Source of the DNA: Rhizobium sp. CSW-27
GTDB taxonomy: Bacteria > Pseudomonadota > Alphaproteobacteria > Rhizobiales > Rhizobiaceae
DNA length: 64,000 nucleotides
NCBI RefSeq assembly: GCF_018760785.1
Contig: NZ_JAHHZO010000002.1
Span: 434,001 to 498,000, forward strand
Reading direction: 5' to 3'
Both the position numbers and the translations under genes were made by a program. Under the pieces are notes generated by a model. It saw only the letters and a program-made list of their open reading frames with translations, made no database searches and was not told where the DNA came from. Below are positions 38,071 to 47,362 of this stretch, one piece after another (the stretch's first letter is position 1; every line of letters starts with the position of its first letter).

Positions 38071-40743
38071 TCAGGTTGTCAGCAGCACCGCGAAGGGGCG
38101 GGTCGCAAACAGGTCCTGCAAGGCCAGCTGCGCGCCGGGCTGGACGATGTCGTCCGAAAAGAGGTCCCGGTAGCCACGCCCGCCGAAGCGCTCGGCCAGC
38201 ACCACGGCCGTGTCCTTCCAGAAGCCCGCCTCCGGCAGCCGGTCGCCGGCACCGTCCAGCGCTTCCAGCATCAGCCGCGGTGCAACCACCACCAGGGCAT
38301 GGTCGGCGGTGCGGCGGGCAAAGGCGAGAACCTGCTTCTCCCTCTCGCCGGTTGCCGACAGGGCGGTATAGTCTCCCTCCGTGAAAAGCTCCGGGCGCCT
38401 GCAGCGATGGGCAAGCAGTCGCTGGATCAGGCGCTGCTTCAGCCGCCCGTCGCGCCAGGCCTGTGCATCGGCGGGATCGCAGGTACAGTCGAGACCGGCA
38501 ATCAGCGCCTCGAAATCCGGCGGGCGGCGGTTGTCCGGATCGACCAGGCTGAGGTCGAGCCCCTCGCTGCCCTGATAGATGTCGGGAATGCCGGGCGCGC
38601 AGAGCTTGACGAGGGTCTGCGTCACGCTGTTGATGGCCCCGGCCAGGAAGACGGGCGCCATCCGCTCGACAAAGTCGCGGCGGAAATCCTGGGCATCCGG
38701 CCCGAGAAGATGGCGCGCATAGCCGAGCACGGCGGCTTCGTAGTCCTCGTTCGGCGCGTCCCAGCCGGTGCGCAGCTTGGCTTCGCGCATTGCCTTTTCC
38801 AGAGAGGGCAGGAAGCGCTGCGCCAGTCTCTCCAGCCCGTCCTCATTGTCTGCGGCAAGATCCTGCGGCCAGACGCCTGCGAGAGACTGATAGATCAGCC
38901 ATTCCACCTCCGGCTCCGGTGCCGGGCCGTCCGGCAGGCTCTTGAGTGCCATGCGGTTCATCTGGCGCCAGCGCTCGAAGGCCTCTCCCCATCGCTCAGG
39001 GGCTTCGCTGAGCGCGTAAAGCCGTGCACGGGCATCCTCGCCGCGCTTGGTGTCATGGGTGGAAGTGGCCGAAAGCCCTGCCGGCTGCTGCTCATGGCGC
39101 GCCGCCATCCGCTTGTGGAACTCCGCAAGGCCGCCGATCTCGGGCATCGGCTCGCCGCCCACTTCGTTGAGGCCGATCAGCGGGTTCAGCCGGAAGAACA
39201 GCGTGTCTTCCAGCGATTTTGCCATCAGCGGTCCGGTCAGCTGCTGGAAACGCGTGCGAAATTCGGCGGCGCGGCCATCCTGCGTCTCGTTGACGTCGCC
39301 GATCAGGATGCGGGCAAGAAAGGTCAGCGCCTGCGGCTGGGGCGGAGAGGGCAGTGCACGCACGCTGTCCAGCACGTCCGTCAGCCGCTGCCGGTCGGCC
39401 GGCTCCAGACCGATCTCGGTGCCATAGGTGCGGTAGACCGGAAAGGCGATCAGCAGTTCGCTGAGCGCAAGGTTCAGCGTATCCTCGTCCATGCGCCCGG
39501 CATCGTCATGCGCGGCCGCAATGTCCTCGGCAAGAGCGCACAGCCTTGCCACTTCGCCGGCGAAATTCACCTCCACCATGCGCTGCTTGGCCTTGCGCAG
39601 TTCCGCCTGCGGGTCGAGCGCTCTGCCGGCCACGCCGGCATAGAGAGCATTCATGCGGGGCAGTGCCTCGCCATCGACCAGCGCCTCGGACAGGGCGGCG
39701 ATGAATTCGTAGCCGGTGGTGCCGGAGACCGGCCAGTCCGCAGGAAGCCTTTCCTGCGGGGCCAGGATCTTTTCGACGATCAGGTAGCCGTCCGGCCCCA
39801 CCGCCGCGCGCAGGCGGGCGAGATAGCGTCGCGGATCGGCAAGGCCGTCCACATGGTCGATGCGCAGGCCATCCACCTTGCCGGACAGGACGAGATCGAT
39901 GATCAGCCGGTGGCTTTGCTCGAACACCTCTTCCGTCTCGACCCGAAGCCCCGCAAGCCCGGTAATCTCGAAGAAGCGGCGATAGCTGAGATCGTTCGGC
40001 GCGTCGCGCCACGACATCAGCCGGTAGGGCTGTGCATCGTGCAGGGCGCCCAGCCGTGAGGCATCCCCGGCAAGGGCGGCCAGAGCCTCGTCGAGCGCGT
40101 CGGTCTGCGTGTCGGAGGCCAGCCGCTTCATTCCGGCGTGAAACTCATCCTCGTCCTCCGGCGTTGCCAGCGCGGCCGCCTGCCGGACGGATTCAGCCAG
40201 CGGCAGATCGATGCCTTCCAGCGCCTGAGGATAGGTCGCGGGCGCCAGCGGATAACGGCTGTCGAAATAGCGGAAGGCAAGGCAGCCCGCCTCGCGGTCG
40301 AGGCAAAGGGAGAGGTCTCCCTTGGCCACGACCGTGTCGAGATCCTCGCCCAGGAAGGGCAGGGTGAGGCGGCGGCTCCAGTCGGCATCGAAGAAATGGC
40401 TGAAACGGCTCTGCTCGCCCCATTCCACCAGACTGCGCCACCAGCGGTTTTCCAGCGAGGCGGCCATGTGGTTCGGCACGATGTCGAGGATCAGCCCGAT
40501 CCCCTCCTGCCGCAGCATATCGCTCAACCGTTCGAACCCCTCGCGCCCGCCGATCACCGGGTCGATCTCGCCGGCATCGGCCACGTCATAGCCATGGGTG
40601 GAATCGGCGGCGGCGGTGAAGATGGGAGAGGCATAGAGATGGCTGATGCCGAGCCGCTTCAGATAGGGCACAAGCGCCGCCGCCCGGTCGAAGGTCATGC
40701 CGTTGCGGAACTGGATGCGGTAGGTCGAGGTGGGGATGGTCAA
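38071..40743 (-). CDS. treY: Maltooligosyl trehalose synthase TreY
   Basis: 890 residues, GH13 family, which rearranges the reducing-end glycosidic bond of maltooligosaccharides to trehalose. Conserved blocks include STYRIQFRNGMTFDRAA, SPIFTAAADSTHGYDV, ILDIVPNHMA, KVDGLRIDHVDGLADP (with the nucleophile Asp), the acid region VEKILAPQE, and TSTHDTKRGED. TreZ, which releases the trehalose, is not in the window, so it must be elsewhere or the pathway incomplete. Trehalose protects against desiccation and osmotic stress. Confidence 0.93.
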   Translation of the reverse strand: MTIPTSTYRIQFRNGMTFDRAAALVPYLKRLGISHLYASPIFTAAADSTHGYDVADAGEIDPVIGGREGFERLSDMLRQEGIGLILDIVPNHMAASLENRWWRSLVEWGEQSRFSHFFDADWSRRLTLPFLGEDLDTVVAKGDLSLCLDREAGCLAFRYFDSRYPLAPATYPQALEGIDLPLAESVRQAAALATPEDEDEFHAGMKRLASDTQTDALDEALAALAGDASRLGALHDAQPYRLMSWRDAPNDLSYRRFFEITGLAGLRVETEEVFEQSHRLIIDLVLSGKVDGLRIDHVDGLADPRRYLARLRAAVGPDGYLIVEKILAPQERLPADWPVSGTTGYEFIAALSEALVDGEALPRMNALYAGVAGRALDPQAELRKAKQRMVEVNFAGEVARLCALAEDIAAAHDDAGRMDEDTLNLALSELLIAFPVYRTYGTEIGLEPADRQRLTDVLDSVRALPSPPQPQALTFLARILIGDVNETQDGRAAEFRTRFQQLTGPLMAKSLEDTLFFRLNPLIGLNEVGGEPMPEIGGLAEFHKRMAARHEQQPAGLSATSTHDTKRGEDARARLYALSEAPERWGEAFERWRQMNRMALKSLPDGPAPEPEVEWLIYQSLAGVWPQDLAADNEDGLERLAQRFLPSLEKAMREAKLRTGWDAPNEDYEAAVLGYARHLLGPDAQDFRRDFVERMAPVFLAGAINSVTQTLVKLCAPGIPDIYQGSEGLDLSLVDPDNRRPPDFEALIAGLDCTCDPADAQAWRDGRLKQRLIQRLLAHRCRRPELFTEGDYTALSATGEREKQVLAFARRTADHALVVVAPRLMLEALDGAGDRLPEAGFWKDTAVVLAERFGGRGYRDLFSDDIVQPGAQLALQDLFATRPFAVLLTT

Positions 40744-40850
40744 GCTCGATGCGCCTCCGACGCGGATGTGGGATTCGAGCCTGCCAAACGTGGAAGGCCC
40801 GCACCGGTTCCGTACGGACGGGACCGGTGCGGCGGAAATCGCCGGAACGG

Positions 40851-41123
40851 TCAGCGCTCCGGATTGTCGCCATTGGCCATCGGGCTCGGACGCCCGTCCG
40901 GCTGGTCGCTGTCGATGCGCTCGTCGAGATCGTCCAGATCGCTGTCGACGATGTAGGTGTCGCCGCCGCCCAGCCGGGCCGCCTCCTGCATGGCCTTGTG
41001 GTTCGTCATGTCCTCGCGGGCGTGCAGCGCATCTTCCGCCCGCTCGCGACTGTCCTCGGCGAAGCGGCGGGAATCGTCGCCCGTCATCTTTGCCCGTGCG
41101 TCGAGATTGTCCTTGTCGTCCAT
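40851..41123 (-). CDS. Small acidic hydrophilic protein, hypothetical
   Basis: 90 residues, strongly charged (many D, E, R), no hydrophobic segments, mostly predicted disordered or helical (RRFAEDSRERAEDALHAREDM, DSDLDDLDERIDSDQPDG). GGAAGGA 8 nt before ATG 41123 supports the start. A longer frame from 41300 is not credible. It lies near treY and the DUF3008 gene, both stress-type genes; hydrophilin-like protection is a guess. Confidence 0.6.
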   Translation of the reverse strand: MDDKDNLDARAKMTGDDSRRFAEDSRERAEDALHAREDMTNHKAMQEAARLGGGDTYIVDSDLDDLDERIDSDQPDGRPSPMANGDNPER

Positions 41124-41278
41124 TCTTGCTGATCCTTCCGATATCGGCCGCGACAGGCGGCTCGTTCGGGAAACCGATGGAAGGCCCATGCGGTTCCGCC
41201 GAAAGACAGGCGCATGGGGAACCGCAGCCGGGGGCGGCCGGTTGGAAAGGCTGTCAACCTTCAAACGGGAGAAGACAG

Positions 41279-41467
41279 ATGCCGGCGAAATCCAAGGCAC
41301 AGCAGAAGGCGGCCGGTGCCGCCCTGGCCGCCAAGCGCGGCGAGGTCAAGAAAAGCGACCTGCAGGGCGCTTCCAGAAGCATGGAGAAATCCATGTCGGA
41401 AAAGGAGCTGCACGACATGGCCTCCACCAGCCGCAAGGGCAAGCCCGAGCACGCGGCGAAGCACTGA
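41279..41467 (+). CDS. DUF3008 family small basic protein
   Basis: 62 residues: opening MPAKSKAQQKAAGAALAAKRG, then DLQGASRSMEKSMSEKELH, ending GKPEHAAKH. It matches DUF3008, Lys/Ala-rich small proteins frequent in Alphaproteobacteria, with a helix-turn-lysine character. Function unknown. Lies divergently from the acidic protein, making an acidic/basic pair around a 155-nt promoter region. Confidence 0.85.
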   Translation: MPAKSKAQQKAAGAALAAKRGEVKKSDLQGASRSMEKSMSEKELHDMASTSRKGKPEHAAKH

Positions 41468-41662
41468 GCCGCATGCGTCGCAGCCGACGGCCGTGGTGTC
41501 CGGATCCCTGTGGCGGGATGGTCGCCTGCGTCTTGAATGCGGCCTGGTCATCCCCCATATCAGCCTGGACCCGGTGGTCCGGGCCCCTCTGGTGGAAGAT
41601 CGGCGCTTCCACGATGTCGGACCTCTTATTCTTCGACATCGACGCCGACAGGGAGCCAGATC

Positions 41663-41974
41663 ATGTTCTCCGATCTTGCCGCATGGCTGATCACCGCCTT
41701 CGTTCTCACCCCGGTTCAGGCCGAGCTTCGCCAGGAACTGGAACAGGCCAACGCCTCCGTGCAGATGGTGCAGCAGGTTCAGCAGTGCGTGGCCTCTCAG
41801 GGGCCGCGCCTGATCGAGCGTGCCGCCGGCGAGCCGGCCTGGGCCGTCAGCACTGCCATCCGCGTGTCCGTCGGCTGGACCTCGCCCGTGGCGCTTCTCG
41901 ATCGGACCGACCCGAACTGTGCCGCGATCATCCGCCTGCTGGACAGCCCTGCTGCCGACCCGCCGTCCGCCTGA
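41663..41974 (+). CDS. Small exported protein, hypothetical
   Basis: 103 residues. A hydrophobic start (MFSDLAAWLITAFVLTPVQA) looks like a signal peptide cut after VQA, followed by a coiled-coil-prone segment (ELRQELEQANASVQMVQQVQQC) and a soluble C-terminus with two cysteines (C53-region and DPNCAA) that could pair. AGGGAG at 41650-41655 supports ATG 41663. No family known. It is convergent with the hutX gene. Confidence 0.6.
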   Translation: MFSDLAAWLITAFVLTPVQAELRQELEQANASVQMVQQVQQCVASQGPRLIERAAGEPAWAVSTAIRVSVGWTSPVALLDRTDPNCAAIIRLLDSPAADPPSA

Positions 41975-42040
41975 CGGCGGCATCCGGCCGATCGAGTTCC
42001 GGGCGGGGCAGACCTGCCGCCGCCCGGAGATCCTTTCCGC

Positions 42041-42574
42041 TCAGGCGTAGCGATCCCTGAGCGCCTCGAACTTCGCAAGCTGTTCGGCCACCAGTTCGCG
42101 GGCCGCATCCCGGCGCACGAAGACCTTGAACATGGCCGTGCCCTTCTGGTTCATGAACCAGACGGAACAGGAGCGGCGGCCGTGGAAGGCACGGTCGACA
42201 AAGGTGATGCCGGCGCAATTGTCCTTGCGGATATGGCCGCCGATCGGGCTGTCGCCGTGGATGTTGAACCAGCCATGCCCCTCGCTGCCGGCGGGCAGCG
42301 AACCGCTGGCCTCCAGCACGATGTCATCGGTGTGGACGATGAACAGCACCTCGCCCCAGGACGACATCTCGGACCAAATCACCTCGAAGTCGCCGGCCGG
42401 GGCTCCGGTGGCCGCTCCTGCCGGCAGGATCTCCAGGATTTCCGCCGGCGTCACCTCGGCCTTGGCGGCAATGGCCTCCACCACGCCGTCCGGCTTTTCG
42501 GCAAGGGCTGCCTGTGCCCGCTGCCTGCGCTCTGCGTCCGCCATCGGTGCGGCCATGGACAGCGAGAGGCTCAT
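42041..42574 (-). CDS. hutX: Heme utilisation carrier protein HutX/HugX
   Basis: 177 residues with the HutX/HugX signatures FEVIWSEMSSWGEVLFIVHTDD, GYFNIHGD-like GWFNIHGDSPIGGHI, and VWFMNQKGTAMFKVFVRRD. These cytosolic proteins accept heme from the ABC importer and pass it to the degrading enzyme. The start overlaps the hmuQ stop (ATGA), so they are co-translated. It faces away from the hmuTUV operon. Confidence 0.9.
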   Translation of the reverse strand: MSLSLSMAAPMADAERRQRAQAALAEKPDGVVEAIAAKAEVTPAEILEILPAGAATGAPAGDFEVIWSEMSSWGEVLFIVHTDDIVLEASGSLPAGSEGHGWFNIHGDSPIGGHIRKDNCAGITFVDRAFHGRRSCSVWFMNQKGTAMFKVFVRRDAARELVAEQLAKFEALRDRYA

Positions 42575-42915
42575 GCGGCCTCCGCCGTCTTGCCGTTGCG
42601 GTCCTCGTGGATGATAACTTCGAAGCCTTCGAAATGCGGGCCGGAAAGGTATTCGACCTTGCCGCGGTTTTCGCCTGCGCGTGCATGGGCGGCGCGAAAC
42701 TGCTCCGACTTTGTCCAGGCCGTGAAATGCTCATGGCTTTCCCACAGGGTGTGCGAGGCATAGAGCGTGTGGTCCTCGTGCTTGGGACCCTTCAGCATAT
42801 GGAATTCCAGATAGCCCGGAACGGTGGAGAGATGGCGTTCGCGGCTGCGCCAGATCTCCTCGAAGGCCTCCTCGAAGCCGGGGACGACGCGGAAGCGGTT
42901 CATGGCGATATACAT
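42571..42915 (-). CDS. hmuQ: Heme-degrading monooxygenase, IsdG/HmuQ type
   Basis: 114 residues with an ABM (antibiotic-biosynthesis monooxygenase) fold: NRFRVVPGFEEAFEEIWRSRERHL, LHMLKGP-type FHMLKGPKHEDH, and TLWESHEHFTAWTKSEQFRAAH. This matches rhizobial HmuQ, which opens heme to release iron in vivo. It lies divergent from hmuTUV and is coupled to hutX. The heme-ligand histidine cannot be pinned without alignment; H64 to H71-region is likely. Confidence 0.8.
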   Translation of the reverse strand: MYIAMNRFRVVPGFEEAFEEIWRSRERHLSTVPGYLEFHMLKGPKHEDHTLYASHTLWESHEHFTAWTKSEQFRAAHARAGENRGKVEYLSGPHFEGFEVIIHEDRNGKTAEAA

Positions 42916-43071
42916 GGATCAGGCATCCTTCCTAACTGGTGTTGTGAACTCAAGATATCTGTTGCCCTGTCTATTGAAAAGACATAAACCGGCATAATGC
43001 ACTCAAGTTTATTCGGGTGTATGGACGCCGCATGCGCGCCCGTCGCCCGGCAGGTCTTAAGGTTGAATGAT
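42916..43071. promoter_or_regulatory. Divergent heme-locus promoter region
   Basis: 156 nt, AT-rich relative to neighbours. ACTCAAG occurs twice (42948-42954, 43001-43007) 53 bp apart. No exact TGA-N9-TCA motif was found. Likely controlled by iron, but the site is not established. Confidence 0.35.
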
Positions 43072-43953
43072 ATGACGATGCGCGCCGTTCTCAAGGCCGG
43101 TTTTGTTTCCATGCTGCTGGCGGCAGGCCTTGCCGCAGGCCCTGCATCCGCTTCGGATGCCACCAATCCCAACGCGCGTCGTATCGTCTCGATCGGCGGT
43201 ACGGCGACCGAGATCCTCTATGCGCTCGGCGCCGGCGACCGGGTGATCGCGCGCGACACGACGAGCAGCTATCCGCCGGAAGCCATGAAGAAGCCGGATA
43301 TCGGCTACATGCGGGCGCTCTCGCCGGAGGGCATTCTCGGCCAGTCGCCCGATCTGATCCTCGCCGAAGAGGGCGCCGGTCCGCCGGATGCCATCGCCAT
43401 TCTCAAGGCAAGCGCCATTCCCGTTTCAACGCTCCGCACGCCGCCGCGTGCGGACGCCATTGCCACCAAGATCCGCGATGTCGGCGCAGCCGTCGGCCTG
43501 TCGGACAAGGCCGAGGCGCTGGCGGAAAAGACGGATGCGGATCTCAAGGCGCTGGCGGCCGATGTCGCGAAGCTGCCGCAGCCGCGCAAGCGCGTGCTCT
43601 TCGTTCTGTCGCTCGCCAATGGCCGCATCATGGCCGGCGGCAAGGATACGGAAGCCGCCGCGATCATCGGTCTCGCCGGTGGCGTCAATGCTGCCGATGC
43701 CATTTCCGGCTACAAGCCCCTGACCGATGAAGCGGTGATTGCCGCGCGGCCGGATGTCATCCTGGTGATGCAGTCCGGCAATCACGGGGTGACGCCGGAA
43801 GCGGTGTTTGCCCTGCCTGCCTTCCAGTCCACGCCGGCCGCGGCCGAAAAGGCACTGGTGCGCATGGATGGCCTGCTGCTTCTGGGCTTTGGCCCGCGCA
43901 CGCCGGAGGCTGCCCGTAGCCTGGCCGCCCATCTCTATCCCGGGAGCCTCTGA
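43072..43953 (+). CDS. hmuT: Heme ABC transporter, periplasmic binding protein HmuT
   Basis: 293 residues. Signal peptide ~1-27 (ends ASA), then a TroA/HmuT fold: RRIVSIGGTATEILYALGAGD, IGYMRALSPEGILGQSPDLILAEEGAGPP, ISGYKPLTDEAVIAARPDVILVM. Tyrosine in IGYMRALS (Y~82) is the typical heme ligand of the HmuT group. The start at 43072 is chosen over an upstream in-frame ATG at 42997. It begins hmuTUV, 3 nt before hmuU. Confidence 0.93.
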   Translation: MTMRAVLKAGFVSMLLAAGLAAGPASASDATNPNARRIVSIGGTATEILYALGAGDRVIARDTTSSYPPEAMKKPDIGYMRALSPEGILGQSPDLILAEEGAGPPDAIAILKASAIPVSTLRTPPRADAIATKIRDVGAAVGLSDKAEALAEKTDADLKALAADVAKLPQPRKRVLFVLSLANGRIMAGGKDTEAAAIIGLAGGVNAADAISGYKPLTDEAVIAARPDVILVMQSGNHGVTPEAVFALPAFQSTPAAAEKALVRMDGLLLLGFGPRTPEAARSLAAHLYPGSL

Positions 43954-43956
43954 GCC

Positions 43957-45048
43957 ATGCGGGCGCTGACGCTGCCGGCGCGGTGGAAGCGCGATGACGG
44001 CGACCGGTCGGGGCAGGGCGTTCTGTGCCTCGTCCTGCTGCTGCTGCTTTTGGCGCTCGCCTGCCTGATTTCGCTCGGAAGCGGTCCGACAGGCGTCAAT
44101 CTCGCCCATCTGTGGCTCTACCTGACCGGGCGCGGCAGCGAGCTTGCCGTGCAGGAACGGGTGGTGCTGGAGGCGGTGCGCCTGCCGCGCACGGCGCTCG
44201 GCATCCTGGTCGGGGCCGGTCTCGGTGTCTCTGGCGCCATGCTGCAGGGCCTGTTCCGCAATCCGCTTGCCGATCCCGGCGTCGTCGGCGTCACCTCCGG
44301 TGCCGCGCTGTTTGCGGTGGCCGGTATCGTGTTCGGCAATGGCGTGCTCGCACCGCTGTCTCTTGTGCTCGGCAGCCAGTTCCTGCCGCTGATGGCGTTT
44401 TTCGGCGGGCTTCTGAACACCTGGCTGCTCTATTGCATCGCCACGCGCGGCGGCCAGACGCACACCACGACGCTGGTGCTGTCCGGCATTGCCGTCGGTG
44501 CGCTGAGTGCCGCCCTGACCGGTCTTCTGATCTTCATGGCCGATGACCGGCAGTTGCGCGACATCACCTTCTGGAGCCTCGGTTCGCTGGGCGGTGCCAC
44601 CTTTGCCCGCGTTCTTTCGGTGCTGCCCTTCGTCGTGCTGGTGACGGCGATCATTCCCTTCGTGGCGCGCGGTCTCGATGCCCTGATCCTTGGCGATGCG
44701 GCGGCCTTCCACATGGGCGTGCCGGTGCAGCGGCTGAAGCGTCTCGTCATCCTGGCGGTCGCGGCGGCCTGCGGCGCGACGGTGGCTGTCTCCGGCTCCA
44801 TCGGATTCGTCGGCATCGTGGTGCCGCACCTGCTGAGGCTTGTCATCGGCCCGGCGCACCGTTTCCTGCTGCCGGCCTCGGCAATCGGCGGCGGCGCCCT
44901 GCTGCTGATCGCCGACAGCGTGGCGCGCACCGTGGTCTCCCCCGCCGAACTGCCGATCGGTATCATCACCGCGCTGTTTGGCGCGCCTGTCTTTTTGCTC
45001 CTGCTGCTCGGGCGCAAGGGAGCCCATCGCGGAGGAGATCAACCATGA
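43957..45048 (+). CDS. hmuU: Heme ABC transporter, permease HmuU
   Basis: 363 residues, FecCD family with nine to ten helices. Motifs EAVRLPRTALGILVGAGLGVSGAMLQG, RNPLADPGVVGVTSGAAL, and SIGFVGIVVPHLLRL; the coupling loop is GDAAAFHMGVPVQRLKR. The N-terminal 25 residues are cytosolic and charged. Forms a homodimer with HmuV below. It overlaps hmuV by 4 nt. Confidence 0.93.
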   Translation: MRALTLPARWKRDDGDRSGQGVLCLVLLLLLLALACLISLGSGPTGVNLAHLWLYLTGRGSELAVQERVVLEAVRLPRTALGILVGAGLGVSGAMLQGLFRNPLADPGVVGVTSGAALFAVAGIVFGNGVLAPLSLVLGSQFLPLMAFFGGLLNTWLLYCIATRGGQTHTTTLVLSGIAVGALSAALTGLLIFMADDRQLRDITFWSLGSLGGATFARVLSVLPFVVLVTAIIPFVARGLDALILGDAAAFHMGVPVQRLKRLVILAVAAACGATVAVSGSIGFVGIVVPHLLRLVIGPAHRFLLPASAIGGGALLLIADSVARTVVSPAELPIGIITALFGAPVFLLLLLGRKGAHRGGDQP

Positions 45049-45836
45049 TCCGCGCCGAATCGGTTTGCGTCGAACGGTCCGGGCGTCGTCTTCTCGATGG
45101 CGTGTCCATGGTGCTGCAGCCCGGCCAGATGGCCGTCATCATCGGGCCGAACGGTGCCGGCAAGTCCACGCTCATGAAGGCGCTGTCCGGCGAACTGCCG
45201 GTGTCGTCCGGCCATGTCACCTATGATGCAACCGAGGTTTCCCGCTACAATCCGCGGGAGCTTGCCGCCCGCCGCGCGGTGCTGCCGCAGGCAAGCGAAC
45301 TGGCCTTTCCCTTCACGGCACTGGAGATCGTGCGCATGGGGGCGGTGGCGCAGGGCGCGCTCGATCCCTCGGCGGCGGCACGCGCGGCGCTTGCCCGCGT
45401 CGGCCTTTCCGGTTTCGAGGGGCGCGCCTATCCATCCCTTTCCGGCGGCGAGCAGCAGCGTGTGCAGTTCGCCCGGGCGCTTGCCCAGGTGCCGCGGCCG
45501 GTGGAGGCGGGGCTTGCCCGTGCCCTCTTTCTCGATGAACCGACCGCCAGCCTCGATCTTGGCCACCAGATTGCGGTGCTGGAGACGGCACGCGCCTTCG
45601 CCAGTCAGGGCGGCATGGTGCTGGCCATCCTGCACGACCTCAATCTGGCGGCGGAGTTCGCCGATCGGGTGGTTGTGCTGCACAGGGGGCGCATCGTGAC
45701 GCAGGGCCCCGCCGCAGAGACGCTGAGCGATGCCACCATCGCCGAAGTCTATGGCATTGCCGGTGCTGTCGGGCGTGTGCCGGCTGCCCATGTTCCCTTC
45801 ATCCTGCCGCAGGCACGCCACGGCGCCTCCGCCTGA
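45045..45836 (+). CDS. hmuV: Heme ABC transporter, ATPase HmuV
   Basis: 263 residues. Walker A GPNGAGKST at 34-42, signature LSGGEQQRVQFARALAQ, Walker B ALFLDEPTASLD and H-loop LAILHDLNLA. The ending PFILPQ and the QVPRPVEAG insertion before Walker B are typical of HmuV. Start overlaps the hmuU stop (ATGA). Confidence 0.95.
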   Translation: MIRAESVCVERSGRRLLDGVSMVLQPGQMAVIIGPNGAGKSTLMKALSGELPVSSGHVTYDATEVSRYNPRELAARRAVLPQASELAFPFTALEIVRMGAVAQGALDPSAAARAALARVGLSGFEGRAYPSLSGGEQQRVQFARALAQVPRPVEAGLARALFLDEPTASLDLGHQIAVLETARAFASQGGMVLAILHDLNLAAEFADRVVVLHRGRIVTQGPAAETLSDATIAEVYGIAGAVGRVPAAHVPFILPQARHGASA

Positions 45837-45842
45837 CGGTTC

Positions 45843-46202
45843 TCAGCTGGCGTCCGGCCGGGTGACGATGAACAGCGACGAGCAGAGCAGGATTGCCAGC
45901 ACCAGCACTGCGCGCCAGAGCGGCGGGGAGGTGCCGAAGAGGAAGACCGCGTAGCTTGCGGCCATCAGGCCGAGGGCGGCCACCTTGGCACGGCGGGATA
46001 TCGCCCCGTGCTCGCGCCAGTCCTTCAGCGGCGGGCCTAAACGCGGATGGTTCAGCAGCCAGGCCTCCAGCCGCGGAGAGGAGCGGGTGAAGCAGGCAAC
46101 CGCCAGCAGCAGGAAGGGCGTGGTGGGCAAGAGCGGCAGGAAGGCCCCAAGAATGCCGAGCGCCACGAACAGCCAGCCGAGGCCCATCAATACCAGTCGC
46201 AT
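45843..46202 (-). CDS. DUF454 (YbaN) family inner-membrane protein
   Basis: 119 residues. The signature LGWLFVALGILGAFLPLLPTTPFLLLAVACFTRSSPRLEAWLLNHPRLGPPLKDWREHGAI is DUF454/YbaN, with helices ~5-35 and ~75-110. The start is placed at 46202 (AAAGG 8 nt upstream); 46241 is an alternative. Function unknown; near heme genes in several proteobacteria. Convergent with hmuV, 6 nt apart. Confidence 0.85.
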   Translation of the reverse strand: MRLVLMGLGWLFVALGILGAFLPLLPTTPFLLLAVACFTRSSPRLEAWLLNHPRLGPPLKDWREHGAISRRAKVAALGLMAASYAVFLFGTSPPLWRAVLVLAILLCSSLFIVTRPDAS

Positions 46203-46355
46203 CACCCATGCCTTTCTCTGTGCGTCATGAGCATAGCGCATGCCACAGGCGATGTAATCCTTGCTGCACGGCAATCGTTCCACCGTTCTTGCCGCTGGCA
46301 ATCCGTGCCGCGCCCACTATAGTGCGCCGCAATGTTGAACGGAGTGTCGTCTTTC

Positions 46356-47345
46356 ATGTCTCAGAAGAAGGTTCTGGTTGTCGGTGGCGCCGGTTATATC
46401 GGATCGCACAATTGCCTGCTGCTTGCCGAGCGCGGCTATCAGCCCATCGTATTCGACAACCTGTCCAACGGGCATGCGGAATTCGTCAAATGGGGACCGC
46501 TGGAAGAGGGCGATATCCGCGACCGCGCCCGTCTTGACGAGGTCTTCGCCAGGCACAAGCCGGATGCCGTGCTGCATTTCGCGGCCCTCATCGAGGTGGG
46601 GGAATCGGTGAAGAACCCGGTTGCCTTCTACGACAACAATGTCATCGGCGCGCTGACGCTTCTCTCGGCAGCCATGGATGCCGGCGTCGAGGCCTTCGTC
46701 TTCTCCTCCACCTGCGCCACCTACGGCCTGCCGGAACAGGTGCCGATGGACGAGACGCACCGCCAGGCGCCGATCAACCCCTACGGCCGCACCAAGTTCA
46801 TCATCGAACAGGCGCTCAAGGATTACGGCACCTACAAGGGTCTGCGCTCGGTGATGCTGCGCTACTTCAACGCGGCGGGTGCGGATTTCGAAGGTCGCAT
46901 CGGCGAATGGCACACGCCGGAAACCCATGCCATTCCGCTCGCCATCGAGGCGGCGCTCGGCCGCCGGCAGGGCTTCAAGGTGTTCGGCTCGGATTATGAA
47001 ACGCGCGACGGAACCTGCGTGCGTGACTATATCCATGTGCTCGACCTCGCCGATGCCCATGTGCGCGCCGTCGACTATCTGCTTTCCGGTGGCGAGACGG
47101 TGGAACTGAACCTCGGCACCGGCACCGGCACCACGGTGAAGGAACTGTTGGCCGCCATTTCGGATGTGTCCGGCAAGCCGTTCCCGGTCGAATATGTCGG
47201 CCGTCGCGATGGCGATTCCACCACGCTGGTGGCCAATAACGAGAAGGCGAAGGCCGTGCTGGGATGGGAGCCGCAATATACCCTGCACGACATCATCCGC
47301 TCGGCCTGGGACTGGCATTCCAAGGCCAATTTCCACCTGCAATAA
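46356..47345 (+). CDS. galE: UDP-glucose 4-epimerase GalE
   Basis: 329 residues, SDR-extended family. NAD motif GGAGYIGSH (~10-18), SSTCATYG with the catalytic serine/threonine, Y143 and K147 of the YGRTK motif. It interconverts UDP-glucose and UDP-galactose for exopolysaccharide and LPS (called exoB in rhizobia). ATG 46356 is preferred to 46332 because of GGAG upstream. ung follows within 18 nt. Confidence 0.93.
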   Translation: MSQKKVLVVGGAGYIGSHNCLLLAERGYQPIVFDNLSNGHAEFVKWGPLEEGDIRDRARLDEVFARHKPDAVLHFAALIEVGESVKNPVAFYDNNVIGALTLLSAAMDAGVEAFVFSSTCATYGLPEQVPMDETHRQAPINPYGRTKFIIEQALKDYGTYKGLRSVMLRYFNAAGADFEGRIGEWHTPETHAIPLAIEAALGRRQGFKVFGSDYETRDGTCVRDYIHVLDLADAHVRAVDYLLSGGETVELNLGTGTGTTVKELLAAISDVSGKPFPVEYVGRRDGDSTTLVANNEKAKAVLGWEPQYTLHDIIRSAWDWHSKANFHLQ

Positions 47346-47362
47346 CAAGGGATCGCAAAAGC

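Noticed and set aside
37948..40059. 703-codon plus-strand frame opposite treY
   Set aside because: TreY catalytic blocks lie on the minus strand; the plus frame starts inside the terminator hairpin.
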